NCBI RefSeq assembly: GCF_028288465.1
Contig: NZ_JAQBNR010000046.1
Span: forward strand, 1-64,000
DNA length: 64,000 nucleotides
Direction: 5' to 3'
DNA from: Ferruginibacter sp.
Lineage (GTDB): Bacteria; Bacteroidota; Bacteroidia; Chitinophagales; Chitinophagaceae
The position numbers were made by a program, and so were the translations under genes. The notes under the pieces were generated by a model. That model made no database searches and was not told where the DNA came from. It saw nothing but the letters and a program-made list of their open reading frames with translations. Positions 45,501-53,837 of this stretch are shown in pieces (the stretch's first letter is position 1; each line of letters begins with the position of its first letter).

Positions 45501-46646
45501 GGCAGCATAACTATTGCCATTCCAGGTATAAGGTAACTGGCTGTTGCAGATGGTGCGGCTGGTGGCGCTTGTTAACACTGTAGCTGTAACTAACTGTAGC
45601 CTTGCAATGGAGTCGCAGCCATTGCTGCCATTAAGTGTAACGGAATAATTGCCGGCACTTGTATAACTATTGCCGTTCCATACATACGGTAGCTGGCTGG
45701 TGCAAATTGTTTTATAGGTGGTAGTAGTTTTAACAGGCGTCACAGCCAGCACGAGGCTGGCAACCGAATCGCAGTTTAAATAACTTTTCAATTTAACTGA
45801 ATAAGTGCCTGCGGCAATGTAACTGTTGCCGTTCCAGTTGTACGGCAGTTGAGCAGCGCACACAGCTGCTTTGGTGCTGCTCGTTGCAGGCGGTATCACT
45901 TTTAAATCCAGTTTGGCCACTGAGTCGCAGCCAGCGCTGGTGGCAATGGAAACCGGGTAAATACCCGTGACTGAATAACTATGCCCGTTCCAGCTGTAGG
46001 GTGCCTGGCTGCTGCAAATTGTTACCGGCGTAGTACTGCTGGCAGCAGTCTTTACAGCCAGCACCAAAGTGGCGATGGAATCACATCCTGCAGCGCTTTT
46101 CAGTGTGGCTTTATAAGTGCCCGCAGTAGCATAACTGTTCCCGTTCCAGGTATAGGGAAGCAGGTTGCTGCATATTGTTTTAGTTGTGGTACTGGTTACG
46201 AAATTGTTGACGGTTAAACTGAGAATGGGCACGGAATCACAACCTGCAGCACTGGTAAGTGTCACAGAATAGGTGCCGCTCTGGCTGTAAGTATGGCCAT
46301 TCCAGGTATAAGGCACCTGGTTATCGCATATAATCACATTGCTAACACTTACTCCTACATTGATCACCGACAGGTTTAAAATTGCCGTAGAATCGTCTCC
46401 GCTGCTGCTGACAAGCGCTGCTGAATAAGTACCTGCTTTAAGACAGGTGATATTGTTCCAGGTATAAGGTAGCTGATTTTTACAAATGGTAATATTTGTG
46501 GTACTTGTTGGTGGAAATTCCGGGTATTTGATTTCTTCAACGCTCTTATTGTCAGGGTTTTTGGGCAACGCAGCAGCAGGGTACATGATTAACATGGTCA
46601 ATAGTATACCCAGCAAAATACTGTAACAGGTAAATCGGTTATTCAT
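42573..46646 (-). CDS. T9SS-secreted protein built from 19 tandem 52-residue repeats
   Basis: 1357 residues from the ATG at 46644-46646 (MNNRFTCYSILLG); an open frame to 46742 adds 32 residues before the signal peptide. Residues ~50-1030 hold 19 units of about 52 residues with pattern I/VCxxQLPYxWNGxxYxxxGTYxxxL...GCDSxxxLxLxV. Each has two Cys, which may form a disulfide. The first and eighth units are degenerate (GDDS, and VDACHS in place of GCDS). A PKD/Ig-like zone follows, then a T9SS type B end (VPNAFSPNGDGLNDRF, FNRYGDIVFE, GWDGTYKG). It is probably a long surface fibre or adhesin. Confidence 0.9.
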   Translation of the reverse strand: MNNRFTCYSILLGILLTMLIMYPAAALPKNPDNKSVEEIKYPEFPPTSTTNITICKNQLPYTWNNITCLKAGTYSAALVSSSGDDSTAILNLSVINVGVSVSNVIICDNQVPYTWNGHTYSQSGTYSVTLTSAAGCDSVPILSLTVNNFVTSTTTKTICSNLLPYTWNGNSYATAGTYKATLKSAAGCDSIATLVLAVKTAASSTTPVTICSSQAPYSWNGHSYSVTGIYPVSIATSAGCDSVAKLDLKVIPPATSSTKAAVCAAQLPYNWNGNSYIAAGTYSVKLKSYLNCDSVASLVLAVTPVKTTTTYKTICTSQLPYVWNGNSYTSAGNYSVTLNGSNGCDSIARLQLVTATVLTSATSRTICNSQLPYTWNGNSYAAAGTYTASFVTAAGCDSVATLKLAVETPSTKTDSLLLCNSRFPYNYHGHIFTEPGTYPIDPPFVVDACHSIVAVNIVSQLIPPGTTVKKLCINQLPFVWNGKPYTLPGHYSVTLLSATGCDSVANLDLYVNPVIKKDTNISICVNQTPYNWNGHLYNTSGTYVATLISSGGCDSVVTLHLSVSDTKTSDTTLTICNAQLPFKWNGKVFNSAGNYAVTVQSSGGCDSVISLHLAVQPFLTSTINKTVCNNQLPYQWNGNSYSSGGTYVANLKNVAGCDSIATLNLTVNNLLTSVTNVSTCISQLPYLWNGNSYTSSGTYTAMLITSGGCDSVATLNLQVGDAAASITELTICSNQLPYTWNGNVFPIAGTYPVTLASSSGCDSVATLKLMVKDILTSTTNVNVCDKELPYLWNGKSYNTGGTYSVTIKTLAGCDSVPVLGLTVLPYTTSTTNTTICSNQLPYHWNGKTYTAAGTYSILLTGLSVCDSLATLNLAVTAPDKRNIDIGVCPSQLPYSWNGHVFTSAGIFTTTLTNSTGCDSIVTANLSVRTVATSTSTISICTGQLPFSWNGHSYPQAGTYAVTLADRHGCDSIATLHLFVKANTNSITKASVCSAQLPYQWNGQSFTSSGLHVVTLRNAGGCDSVATLDLSVNATPPPPTVSPLSYCQYDIAETLHAAGITEGGRLLWYRTDTGGTASSIPSIPSTLAAGVNHYFVSQVSGACEGPRAMLAVTVHTKPTLGPDKNLKICFGDTLNLAGQYNTAGFTGTWTINQQPLTLPGSVTGAGSYQLIVKTNQGCLDTATVNLDVLPKVIAGAGKDDNAEYNAPYQLNGTGNGQFEWSPPEQLSNPFIANPTVKLTADETFTLTVKNELGCTAHDTVKLRVLKGPGFYVPNAFSPNGDGLNDRFRPTAVGISNLEYFRIFNRYGDIVFETSNVGEGWDGTYKGIKQNIGNYVWMIKGTDRLGRVKMLKGNVVLVR

Positions 46647-46978
46647 AATTCCCTTGGGTTGCGGCAGGTGATTCACACACTGCCTGAAGGATGCATCAAT
46701 GGCAAAAGATACCAGACATTGATTTAATTTGCGATTTTTCAATTATGCAATAATTAAGCCGTTGTAAAAAATAGTTATGTACATTTCCGGCTATAGAATT
46801 TATCTTCCATACGCCTTTCCTGAAGCCTGATGAAATGCCCTTAATAGTTTAATTGAGTTGTTGGCATGCCCCTATCCTGTTTTGCTTAAAAAAAGCCGTT
46901 CGCTCATACTGCCCAAATACGGAATCCTCCTGGCATGTCTCTCTGCGCCCGCATTATTTATTTTTCGCCTGTTCACCT

Positions 46979-46987
46979 TACTTTTGC
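46979..46987 (+). promoter_or_regulatory. Bacteroidota -7 element before bshB1
   Basis: TACTTTTGC, an exact TAnnTTTG match, 29 bp before the ATG at 47017. Confidence 0.6.
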
Positions 46988-47016
46988 ATTTCTTTTTTTA
47001 CATTTAAAATCAGCAG

Positions 47017-47745
47017 ATGAAACTAGATATACTTGCTTTTGGCGCCCACCCGGATGATGTTGAACTGAGTTGCGCAGGCACTTTGATTGTTGAAAAATTA
47101 CAAGGGAAAAAAGTGGGTGTTATAGATCTTACCCGGGGCGAACTGGGTACCAGGGGCAGCGCCGAACTTAGAGCAAAAGAGGCTGCGGCTGCGGCAGCCA
47201 TACTACAACTGGACGTAAGGGAAAACCTGGCGCTGCCCGATGGCTTTTTCAGGAATGATGAAGCCCATCAGCTGCCTGTTATACAGGCGATTCGAAAATA
47301 CCAACCCGAAATTATTATTTGCAATGCGCCGGAAGACCGCCATCCGGACCATGGCCGGGCTGCTCAACTGCTGGAAGATGCTGTTTTTTTAGCTGGGTTG
47401 CGCAAAATTGAAACAATGGAAGATGGCCGGCTACAGGAAATCTGGCGCCCCTCCTACGTATTTAATTATGTACAGGACAGGTACCTGCATCCCAATTTTG
47501 TGATTGATATTTCTGACGTGATGGAGCAAAAAATTGCTTCTATTCAAGCCTACGGCACCCAGTTTGTCAACCCCGATTTAGACGAACCGCAAACTTATAT
47601 TTCTACGCCTGATTTTTTGGATAGCGTGATTTACAGGGCAAAGATGTATGGCAAAATGATTGGCGTAAAATACGCTGAGGGCTATATTAGCAAAAAAATG
47701 ATCGGTTTTAACAATTTCAACGCATTTATTAAGGTAAATACCTGA
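47017..47745 (+). CDS. bshB1: Bacillithiol biosynthesis deacetylase BshB1
   Basis: 242 residues, LmbE-like/PIG-L fold. The metal motif AHPDD is at residues 10-14 and RHPDHGRAAQ at ~108-117; DLTRGELGTRGSAELRAKEA is a BshB1 signature. The enzyme removes the acetyl group from GlcNAc-malate made by BshA, before BshC adds cysteine. bshA and bshC are not in the window, as is usual for dispersed bsh genes. It implies that this organism uses bacillithiol as low-molecular-weight thiol, which is known for many Bacteroidota. The desaturase gene follows on the same strand but has its own promoter. Confidence 0.93.
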   Translation: MKLDILAFGAHPDDVELSCAGTLIVEKLQGKKVGVIDLTRGELGTRGSAELRAKEAAAAAAILQLDVRENLALPDGFFRNDEAHQLPVIQAIRKYQPEIIICNAPEDRHPDHGRAAQLLEDAVFLAGLRKIETMEDGRLQEIWRPSYVFNYVQDRYLHPNFVIDISDVMEQKIASIQAYGTQFVNPDLDEPQTYISTPDFLDSVIYRAKMYGKMIGVKYAEGYISKKMIGFNNFNAFIKVNT

Positions 47746-47786
47746 TTTGGGTATAAACTAAAGGCCGGTTGTACAGGATTAAAATG

Positions 47787-47795
47787 TACTTTTGC
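47787..47795 (+). promoter_or_regulatory. Bacteroidota -7 element before the desaturase gene
   Basis: TACTTTTGC, exact TAnnTTTG match, 19 bp before the ATG at 47815. A TTG at 47769-47771 could be a -33 box, though its spacing of 15 bp is short. Confidence 0.55.
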
Positions 47796-47814
47796 AGCTT
47801 TAAATTAATATATT

Positions 47815-48888
47815 ATGGCCACGCCAAAATTCATCAACAACTCTTCTACTTTTCACCAGGAATTAAAAGCCCGGGTAAGTCAGTATTTTGCTGATGTAAA
47901 GAAACCTTCCACCGGAAATATCAAGCTGTTTTTCAAGGCTATCTTTTTCTGTATTGCTTATGTCGCACTCTATGTTCACCTTGTATATTTTACGCCGGTA
48001 GCTTGGGTTGCCATTATTGAATGTGTATTGCTGGGTTGCTTTACCGCTGCAATCGGCTTTAATGTAATGCACGATGGTGGCCACGGCAGTTTCAGTAAAA
48101 ACAAAAGTGTAAACAGACTGGCTGCGGTATCCGTAAATTTTTTAGGTGCCAGCAGCATTATGTGGGCGCAGAAACACAATATCATTCATCATACTTATAC
48201 CAATATTGATGGTATTGATGATGATATTGAAATTAAGCCTTACCTGCGCATGTGCACTACGCAAAAGCTATATAAAATGCACCGTTTTCAGCATTATTAT
48301 GTTTGGTTTTTGTACACCCTGTTGCACCTGATCTGGATCTTTTTAACTGATTATCAGAAATATTTTAAGAAAAGAATCGGTACTGTTCCTATTAAAAAAT
48401 TAACCGTAAAAGAGCACATTGCCTTTTGGGCTGCCAAAGTAGTGTACGCTGTTTTGTTTATGGCCTTGCCTATTTACATGGTTGGCTTCACTACCTGGCT
48501 GGTTGGCTTTTTAATTGCCAGTATGGTAACGGGTTTTGTTATCAGCATTGTCTTTCAGCTGGCACATACTGTGGAAGAAACCCAGTTCCCGATGCCTGAG
48601 GCCGACAGCAATAAAATTGAAAATGAATGGGCCATCCACCAGGTACAAACAACGGCTAATTTTGCTACTAAAAATAAATTGCTTTCCTGGCTGGTTGGCG
48701 GACTGAACTTTCAGATAGAGCATCACCTGTTTCCGAAAGTGAGCCATGTACACTACCCCGCCATCAGCAAAATCATTAAACAAACCTGTTCCGATTACGG
48801 TATCAAGTACGTTGAATTTCCAAAAATGCGCCAGGCCATTGCCTCGCACGCTGCCTACTTACGCAGGATGGGAAGAGCGGCCGCCTGA
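47815..48888 (+). CDS. Membrane fatty-acid desaturase, linoleoyl-CoA/front-end type
   Basis: 357 residues. The three His boxes are H86-D-G-G-H90, H121-N-I-I-H-H126 and Q300-I-E-H-H304; the Q in place of H in the third box is typical of front-end (delta-6-like) desaturases. Hydrophobic pairs at ~40-80 and ~205-250 frame the active site in the membrane. No fused cytochrome b5 domain is present, so electrons come from a separate ferredoxin or flavoprotein. It probably adjusts membrane fluidity. It has its own promoter and terminator. Confidence 0.9.
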   Translation: MATPKFINNSSTFHQELKARVSQYFADVKKPSTGNIKLFFKAIFFCIAYVALYVHLVYFTPVAWVAIIECVLLGCFTAAIGFNVMHDGGHGSFSKNKSVNRLAAVSVNFLGASSIMWAQKHNIIHHTYTNIDGIDDDIEIKPYLRMCTTQKLYKMHRFQHYYVWFLYTLLHLIWIFLTDYQKYFKKRIGTVPIKKLTVKEHIAFWAAKVVYAVLFMALPIYMVGFTTWLVGFLIASMVTGFVISIVFQLAHTVEETQFPMPEADSNKIENEWAIHQVQTTANFATKNKLLSWLVGGLNFQIEHHLFPKVSHVHYPAISKIIKQTCSDYGIKYVEFPKMRQAIASHAAYLRRMGRAAA

Positions 48889-48916
48889 TAACTGCACGAT
48901 AACTTTTCACATCATT

Positions 48917-48953
48917 AAAAGCCATGTATAGTTAGCATATACGTGGCTTTTTT
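48917..48953 (+). terminator. Terminator of the desaturase gene
   Basis: AAAAGCCATGTATA pairs with TATACGTGGCTTTT (one wobble) around loop GTTAGCA. A run of T follows and the stem is 28 bp after the stop. Confidence 0.85.
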
Positions 48954-48984
48954 ATTTACCCAAACAATCTCTAAATAGTACACA

Positions 48985-49410
48985 ATGAAAAGTTTTACCT
49001 GGCACGAAAAACATGAAAACTCGCTTTCTTTTGGCGACCGCCTTTCCGACAATGTTGCCAATGGCATGGGCTCCTGGCGCTTTATCATTATCCAAACTGT
49101 TTTTGTGATAATCTGGATGGGCCTCAATATCACCGGCTTCGTATTTCACTGGGATGTATATCCTTTTATTTTACTGAACCTTATTTTCAGTACACAGGCT
49201 GCGTATGCTGCACCCATTATTATGATGTCGCAAAACAGGCAAAGCAAGCGTGACAGGATACAGGCGCAGGAAGACTATCAAACCAATATCGATGCAAAAA
49301 AAGAAATTGAAACGTTGCAGATTCGTTTGAATGAAATAGAAGTACAAAAGCTGGATAAAATTATTCAGATGCTGGATGCCATGAAATTGAATGATATAAA
49401 GTCTGTGTAA
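48985..49410 (+). CDS. DUF1003 membrane protein
   Basis: 141 residues. Two membrane segments at ~34-54 (IIIQTVFVIIWMGLNITGF) and ~58-80, separated by a short loop, with the DUF1003-type FILLNLIFSTQAAYAAPIIMMSQNRQ just after the second. A charged, coiled-coil C-terminal part (~85-135) includes LQIRLNEIEVQKLDKIIQMLD. DUF1003 proteins are widespread in Bacteroidota and unassigned; some lie near ion transport genes. It is a single gene between the desaturase terminator and the glnS promoter. Confidence 0.88.
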   Translation: MKSFTWHEKHENSLSFGDRLSDNVANGMGSWRFIIIQTVFVIIWMGLNITGFVFHWDVYPFILLNLIFSTQAAYAAPIIMMSQNRQSKRDRIQAQEDYQTNIDAKKEIETLQIRLNEIEVQKLDKIIQMLDAMKLNDIKSV

Positions 49411-49521
49411 GACACAATCTGCATCGTTTATGTTAAAGCTCAATTGAACTTGATTTGATGCGATGCTTTGCTGTCATCCGATCAAAATAACATCAAACAA
49501 ACATTATAAGCCATCATACCT

Positions 49522-49530
49522 TAAATTTGC
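49522..49530 (+). promoter_or_regulatory. Bacteroidota -7 element before glnS
   Basis: TAAATTTGC, exact TAnnTTTG match, 19 bp before the ATG at 49549. Confidence 0.6.
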
Positions 49531-49548
49531 GCAACAAAGTATACACAG

Positions 49549-51210
49549 ATGTCTGAAGAAAAGAGCCTGAATTTTATAGAAGAAATTGTTGAAGCGGATT
49601 TAGCAAGCGGAAAATACCAAACCATTCTTACCCGTTTTCCACCAGAACCCAACGGTTACCTCCACATTGGCCATGCAAAAAGCATTTGCCTCAACTTTGG
49701 CCTGGGGCTTAAATATGGCGGCAAAACCAACCTGCGTTTTGACGATACCAATCCCACAAAAGAAGAAGTAGAATATGTAGACAGTATAAAAGAAGATGTA
49801 CAATGGCTGGGCTTTAGCTGGGCGAATGAATTGTATGCCTCTGACTATTTTGAGCAGCTGTATTTGTTTGCAGTTGACCTGATAAAAAAAGAGTTGGCTT
49901 ATGTGGATGATCTATCAGCCGAAGAAATAGCCACTTTAAAAGGCACGCCTACCGTACCCGGTATGGATAGTCCGCACCGCACCAGGACCGTTGAAGAAAA
50001 CCTGCAACTATTCGCTGATATGCGGGCGGGGAAATATACCGATGGCGAAAAAGTATTGCGGGCTAAAATCGATATGTCGGCCCCCAACATGCATATGCGT
50101 GACCCTTTGTTGTATCGCATCAAACATGCTCACCATCACCGCACCGGCGATGCCTGGTGCATTTACCCGATGTATGATTTTGCACATGGGCAGAGCGACA
50201 GCATTGAAAATATCACCCACAGTATTTGTACACTGGAGTTTATCCCTCACAGGGAATTGTATGACTGGCTGATTGAAAAGCTGGACATCTTTCCATCCAA
50301 ACAATATGAATTTGCCCGGCTTAACATGACCTATACAGTAATGAGCAAACGCAAGTTATTGCAACTGGTGACAGAAGGCCACGTACAGGGCTGGGATGAT
50401 CCGCGTATGCCCACCATCAGCGGTATGCGCCGGCGTGGATTTACAGCAGAAAGTATCCGTAATTTTTGCGATAAAATTGGGGTTGCGAAAAGAGAAAATA
50501 TGATTGACTTCAGCCTGCTGGAATTTTGCTTGCGGGAAGATTTGAATAAATCCGCCTTAAGGGTGATGGGTGTTTTGGATCCCGTAAAATTAGTTATTAC
50601 CAACTATCCCGAAGGGCAAACAGAAGAACTGGTAAGTGAAAACGGACCCGACGAAGCATATGGAACCAGGATAGTTCCTTTCAGCAATACGCTATGGGTA
50701 GAAAGGGAAGACTTTATGGAAGTGGCAGCAAAGAAATGGTTCAGGCTTGCACCGGGTGCTGCTGTCCGGTTAAAAAGCGCTTACATTGTACGTTGTGATG
50801 GCTTTACAAAAGACGCTGAAGGCATAGTAAACGAAATACATTGCTCTTATTTACCCGAAACAAAAAGCGGTCATGATACCAGTGGCATTAGTGTAAAAGG
50901 AACTATTCATTGGGTGAGTGTTGAGCATGCATTGCCAGCCGAAGTACGTTTGTATGAAAGGCTGTTTAAAGCAGAAAATCCCTCGACTGAAGAAGGCGAT
51001 TTTAAAGAATACATCAACGAAGATTCATTGACCATTATACCAGATGCCCGGGTAGAAAGATCGTTGGCGAATGCTACTATTGAAAGCCGTTACCAGTTTT
51101 TAAGAAAGGGTTATTTCTGCCTGGATAAAGAATCTACCCCCGAAAAAATGGTATTCAACAGAACCGTTACTTTAAAAGATGCCTGGTCTAAAACAGCCAA
51201 TAAAGCTTAA
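49549..51210 (+). CDS. glnS: Glutaminyl-tRNA synthetase
   Basis: 553 residues, the same length as the E. coli enzyme. Class I synthetase: the HIGH motif is at residues 39-42 in PPEPNGYLHIGHAKS and the KMSKS-type loop reads VMSKRKLLQLV. The Rossmann core is followed by two C-terminal anticodon-binding beta-barrels (GTRIVPFSNTLWVEREDFMEVAAKKWFRL and onward). Its presence means Gln-tRNA can be made directly rather than by transamidation. The stop overlaps the stop of the convergent membrane protein gene by four bases. Confidence 0.97.
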   Translation: MSEEKSLNFIEEIVEADLASGKYQTILTRFPPEPNGYLHIGHAKSICLNFGLGLKYGGKTNLRFDDTNPTKEEVEYVDSIKEDVQWLGFSWANELYASDYFEQLYLFAVDLIKKELAYVDDLSAEEIATLKGTPTVPGMDSPHRTRTVEENLQLFADMRAGKYTDGEKVLRAKIDMSAPNMHMRDPLLYRIKHAHHHRTGDAWCIYPMYDFAHGQSDSIENITHSICTLEFIPHRELYDWLIEKLDIFPSKQYEFARLNMTYTVMSKRKLLQLVTEGHVQGWDDPRMPTISGMRRRGFTAESIRNFCDKIGVAKRENMIDFSLLEFCLREDLNKSALRVMGVLDPVKLVITNYPEGQTEELVSENGPDEAYGTRIVPFSNTLWVEREDFMEVAAKKWFRLAPGAAVRLKSAYIVRCDGFTKDAEGIVNEIHCSYLPETKSGHDTSGISVKGTIHWVSVEHALPAEVRLYERLFKAENPSTEEGDFKEYINEDSLTIIPDARVERSLANATIESRYQFLRKGYFCLDKESTPEKMVFNRTVTLKDAWSKTANKA

Positions 51211-51641
51211 TCTTTTTTCTCCTGCTCCATTTTAACATTAGGAAAAGCGGACGCCAAGAGCAATAGTATAACACAAGCCATCATTAAAAAAATGCCGGCT
51301 TTTTTTTCGGGGCAGTAAGCATTATAGCAAGAGGTAAAGAGGATATATGTTTTGATTGCATAGCCCACGCCAAGTGCGGCTATAAAAAGATTGGCACGTT
51401 TGGCCCATAACTTTGGCAGCAGCATAAATCCAAATACAATGATAGCAATAAACGACAGTAATTTACCAGGTTTGCCATACTGGTTCTGAAAAGTAAAAAA
51501 TCCCGTAAATGTGCGCTGTGCTTCGTTTGTAATATGCGGATCAGCATAATAAGTCCATGGTAAAAAACAAGCAATAACAAGCAGTATACAGGCTGCTAAC
51601 CCAACACGGTGCATAACAACAGAAAATTGCATAATGGTCAA
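51207..51641 (-). CDS. Hypothetical four-helix membrane protein
   Basis: 144 residues. Four hydrophobic segments at roughly 10-27, 60-77, 83-100 and 118-134, with short loops and a charged C-terminus (KMEQEKKD). The first loop is longer and faces outward if the N-terminus is cytosolic. Alternative starts are at 51641 and 51632. The family is not recognised. Its stop codon overlaps that of glnS in the opposite direction, so the two convergent genes share their ends. Confidence 0.6.
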   Translation of the reverse strand: MTIMQFSVVMHRVGLAACILLVIACFLPWTYYADPHITNEAQRTFTGFFTFQNQYGKPGKLLSFIAIIVFGFMLLPKLWAKRANLFIAALGVGYAIKTYILFTSCYNAYCPEKKAGIFLMMACVILLLLASAFPNVKMEQEKKD

Positions 51642-51712
51642 TGATTTATTCTTTTAATTTTTCTTTTTCTAGATGCGGTTATTTTATTTCTGAAGCAGCT
51701 ACCTGATAAACC

Positions 51713-51740
51713 AATAGGATTACAAGACAGTAATCCTATT
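51713..51740. repeat. Perfect 11-bp inverted repeat
   Basis: AATAGGATTAC (51713-51723), loop AAGACA, GTAATCCTATT (51730-51740). There is no T-run on either side, so it may be an operator, a processing site or a decayed mobile-element end. Confidence 0.6.
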
Positions 51741-52076
51741 CAATAAGTGCCGGCAAATCTTACAATTTTAATTACTACTTTTTAAATACTCTCTTGCGCT
51801 AATTTCTTCACACCCACAACTCCCCTGCCAAAATCAGTTACAAATTGATGCGGTGAAATTACTGCATTTTTATTTCGCAAGGCAGTATCAATTCAGATCA
51901 TACCTGCTGAATTTTTAAAACGACTTTTCATCGATTATTTAACCTGATCTTTTTTTCTGCCAGCCAGCTAACGACTAACGCCGGTATCTGCCCGGTAAAT
52001 TCTTTCATACAACCAATTCATCCTGCAACCTCCTCAATTCATCACCGTTACATTTTTAACAACCTCAGGTCAATAA

Positions 52077-52084
52077 TAGTTTTG
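52077..52084 (+). promoter_or_regulatory. Bacteroidota -7 element before the OmpA operon
   Basis: TAGTTTTG, exact TAnnTTTG match, 27 bp before the ATG at 52111. It overlaps the earlier possible TTG start at 52084, which supports 52111 as the true start. Confidence 0.55.
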
Positions 52085-52110
52085 TGCTGTTAAACAAAAA
52101 ACACAACATC

Positions 52111-53391
52111 ATGAAGAAGAAAATTTCGTTTTTACTGCTCGCAATTATCCCGTTTTTGGCGCAGGCTCAGTTTGGTGGGCTTTTGGGAAAAGTAAAAAAT
52201 AGAGTAAGCGATAAGGTAAACCAACGGGTGGATAATAAAATGGATAAAGCGATTGATAAAACACTTGATAAAGCCGAAGGAAAAGAAATAGCTGCACAAC
52301 CAGAGGCTGCAAGCCCTGCGTCAGCTGGCGATGAAAAATCTACCATAAAAAGTATTTCCAAATATGATTTTGTGCCGGGAGAAAAAGTTTTATTCGCGGA
52401 AGATTTTGCACAGGAAGCTACTGGTGAATTGCCCGTTAACTGGAACACCAGCGGCAGCGGCGAAGTCGTGAGCCTCGAAAAATTTTCCGGCAAATGGCTG
52501 CAGGTGCACAATCCATTTATTTACCTTACCAGCAATACCAAAGAACTCACGGAAAATTACACCGCTGAGTTTGATTTGATTCTGCAGTTAAAAAATAATG
52601 GCTGGATGTATCCTACTTTCTCCAGCGGCTTTTTTGCTACCAACGGGGAGCCGGGCACGGACAATGTTTTTCTTAAAGACTATAATAAATACGAGACGGT
52701 AGTGGCTACCATATCACCTGCTGAATACAAGAGCAGCAGGGTAAGTCTTGAATCATTTACAGATGCCAAAAAATATTTTAAAAGCGAAGATAAAATCTAC
52801 AGCGACCTGGAAAATTATTATGGCAAACCGGTTCACGTTGCAATACAGGTACAGAAACAACGCTTCCGGATGTGGATCAATGAAACGAAAGTTTTTGATG
52901 TTCCCAAAGGGCTTGATACAGCCTATAAAATGAACCAGTTATTTTTTAAAGTCGGGGCTACCAATTACAAAGAAGACCAGTATGCCATTTACATCGGCAA
53001 TATCAAAGCAGCTACCGGCTTACCGGACACAAGACATAAATTAATAGAAGAAGGTACATTCTCCACCACAGGCATTTTGTTTGACCTTAATTCGGCGGTG
53101 ATACAACCCACCTCGTTTGGCATTGTAAAGGAGATTGCCGATGTATTAAAAGAAAATCCTTCCCTTAAAATTAAAGTGGTTGGCCACACGAGCAGTGATG
53201 GCGACGACAAGGCCAATATGGAGCTGAGTAAAAAACGAGCAGCAGCTGTAAAAGACATGCTGGTAAACGATTTTAAGCTGAACGATGCCGTTATTGAAAC
53301 AGATGGCAAAGGCGAAACCCAGCCAGTTGCCGACAATAAAACCAAAGAAGGAAAAGTCCAGAACCGCCGGGTAGAATTTATAAGACTATAA
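52111..53391 (+). CDS. Exported OmpA-like protein with amphipathic N-terminal segment
   Basis: 426 residues. Signal peptide 1-19 (ends LAQAQ). Residues ~25-60 (KNRVSDKVNQRVDNKMDKAI and onward) form a highly charged helix with regular spacing. A central beta-rich domain (~95-300) looks like a concanavalin/lectin-type fold (ENYTAEFDLILQLKNNGW). The C-terminal OmpA domain (~315-426) has IKVVGHTSSDGDD and the peptidoglycan motif NMELSKKRAAAVKDML, ending QNRRVEFIRL. It likely tethers the outer membrane or an outer domain to peptidoglycan. First of three co-directional genes with 24-26 bp gaps. Confidence 0.88.
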   Translation: MKKKISFLLLAIIPFLAQAQFGGLLGKVKNRVSDKVNQRVDNKMDKAIDKTLDKAEGKEIAAQPEAASPASAGDEKSTIKSISKYDFVPGEKVLFAEDFAQEATGELPVNWNTSGSGEVVSLEKFSGKWLQVHNPFIYLTSNTKELTENYTAEFDLILQLKNNGWMYPTFSSGFFATNGEPGTDNVFLKDYNKYETVVATISPAEYKSSRVSLESFTDAKKYFKSEDKIYSDLENYYGKPVHVAIQVQKQRFRMWINETKVFDVPKGLDTAYKMNQLFFKVGATNYKEDQYAIYIGNIKAATGLPDTRHKLIEEGTFSTTGILFDLNSAVIQPTSFGIVKEIADVLKENPSLKIKVVGHTSSDGDDKANMELSKKRAAAVKDMLVNDFKLNDAVIETDGKGETQPVADNKTKEGKVQNRRVEFIRL

Positions 53392-53417
53392 TCAATCAAT
53401 ATTAAAAATTAAACAAC

Positions 53418-53813
53418 ATGAAACAGTTTTTTTTACTGCTTGCCCTTATCGCCGGCCTGTCAAACGCCGCCCCAGCACAGGAAATAAAAATGGACCCACC
53501 GTCCCAATTTATGCAGATCACTACGATTGAATCTGTACTGTCAGGCGGGCTGGGCAGATCAAGAATGCTCATCACCAACCCTGATGGATCGCAGAAGGAA
53601 ACCGACATGGAAAATTTATTCAGCCTGGTGGGCATCAATTTTAAAAACATTAAGAAGAATGAAGACGAAGTAGTAAAAACGTTGAAAGAATACACTAATA
53701 GCGGCTGGAAAATAGCCCATGTAACTTCTTTAACGCTTAGCCAGAACGATACCGGCGCCGGAGGCATTTTTATGACCCGTTACCTGTTATCCAAACCAGA
53801 AGAGAAAAAATAA
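53418..53813 (+). CDS. Exported hypothetical protein
   Basis: 131 residues. Signal peptide 1-20 (ends NAAPAQ). The mature protein is a small alpha/beta unit (SRMLITNPDGSQKETDMENLF, VVKTLKEYTNSGWKIAHVTSL), with a strand order like small DUF4177-type proteins. I do not recognise it firmly. The surroundings, 26 bp after the OmpA-like gene and 24 bp before the NmrA-like gene, imply one transcript of three. Confidence 0.65.
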   Translation: MKQFFLLLALIAGLSNAAPAQEIKMDPPSQFMQITTIESVLSGGLGRSRMLITNPDGSQKETDMENLFSLVGINFKNIKKNEDEVVKTLKEYTNSGWKIAHVTSLTLSQNDTGAGGIFMTRYLLSKPEEKK

Positions 53814-53837
53814 TTACACATATTCAAAACAAAAAAA

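Larger units (their letters stand above)
51642..52110. other. Intergenic region with hairpin and promoter
   Basis: 469 bp between the membrane protein gene and the OmpA operon. It holds an 11-bp inverted repeat at 51713-51740, a short AACGCCGGTATC block at 51977-51988 that recurs at 56000-56011, and a -7 element at 52077. No coding-like frame was seen. Confidence 0.45.

Noticed and set aside
43560-46490. Regular ~156-bp periodicity suggesting a CRISPR-like or satellite array
   Set aside because: The period is explained by 52-residue protein repeats in one intact reading frame; there are no constant repeats with unique spacers.
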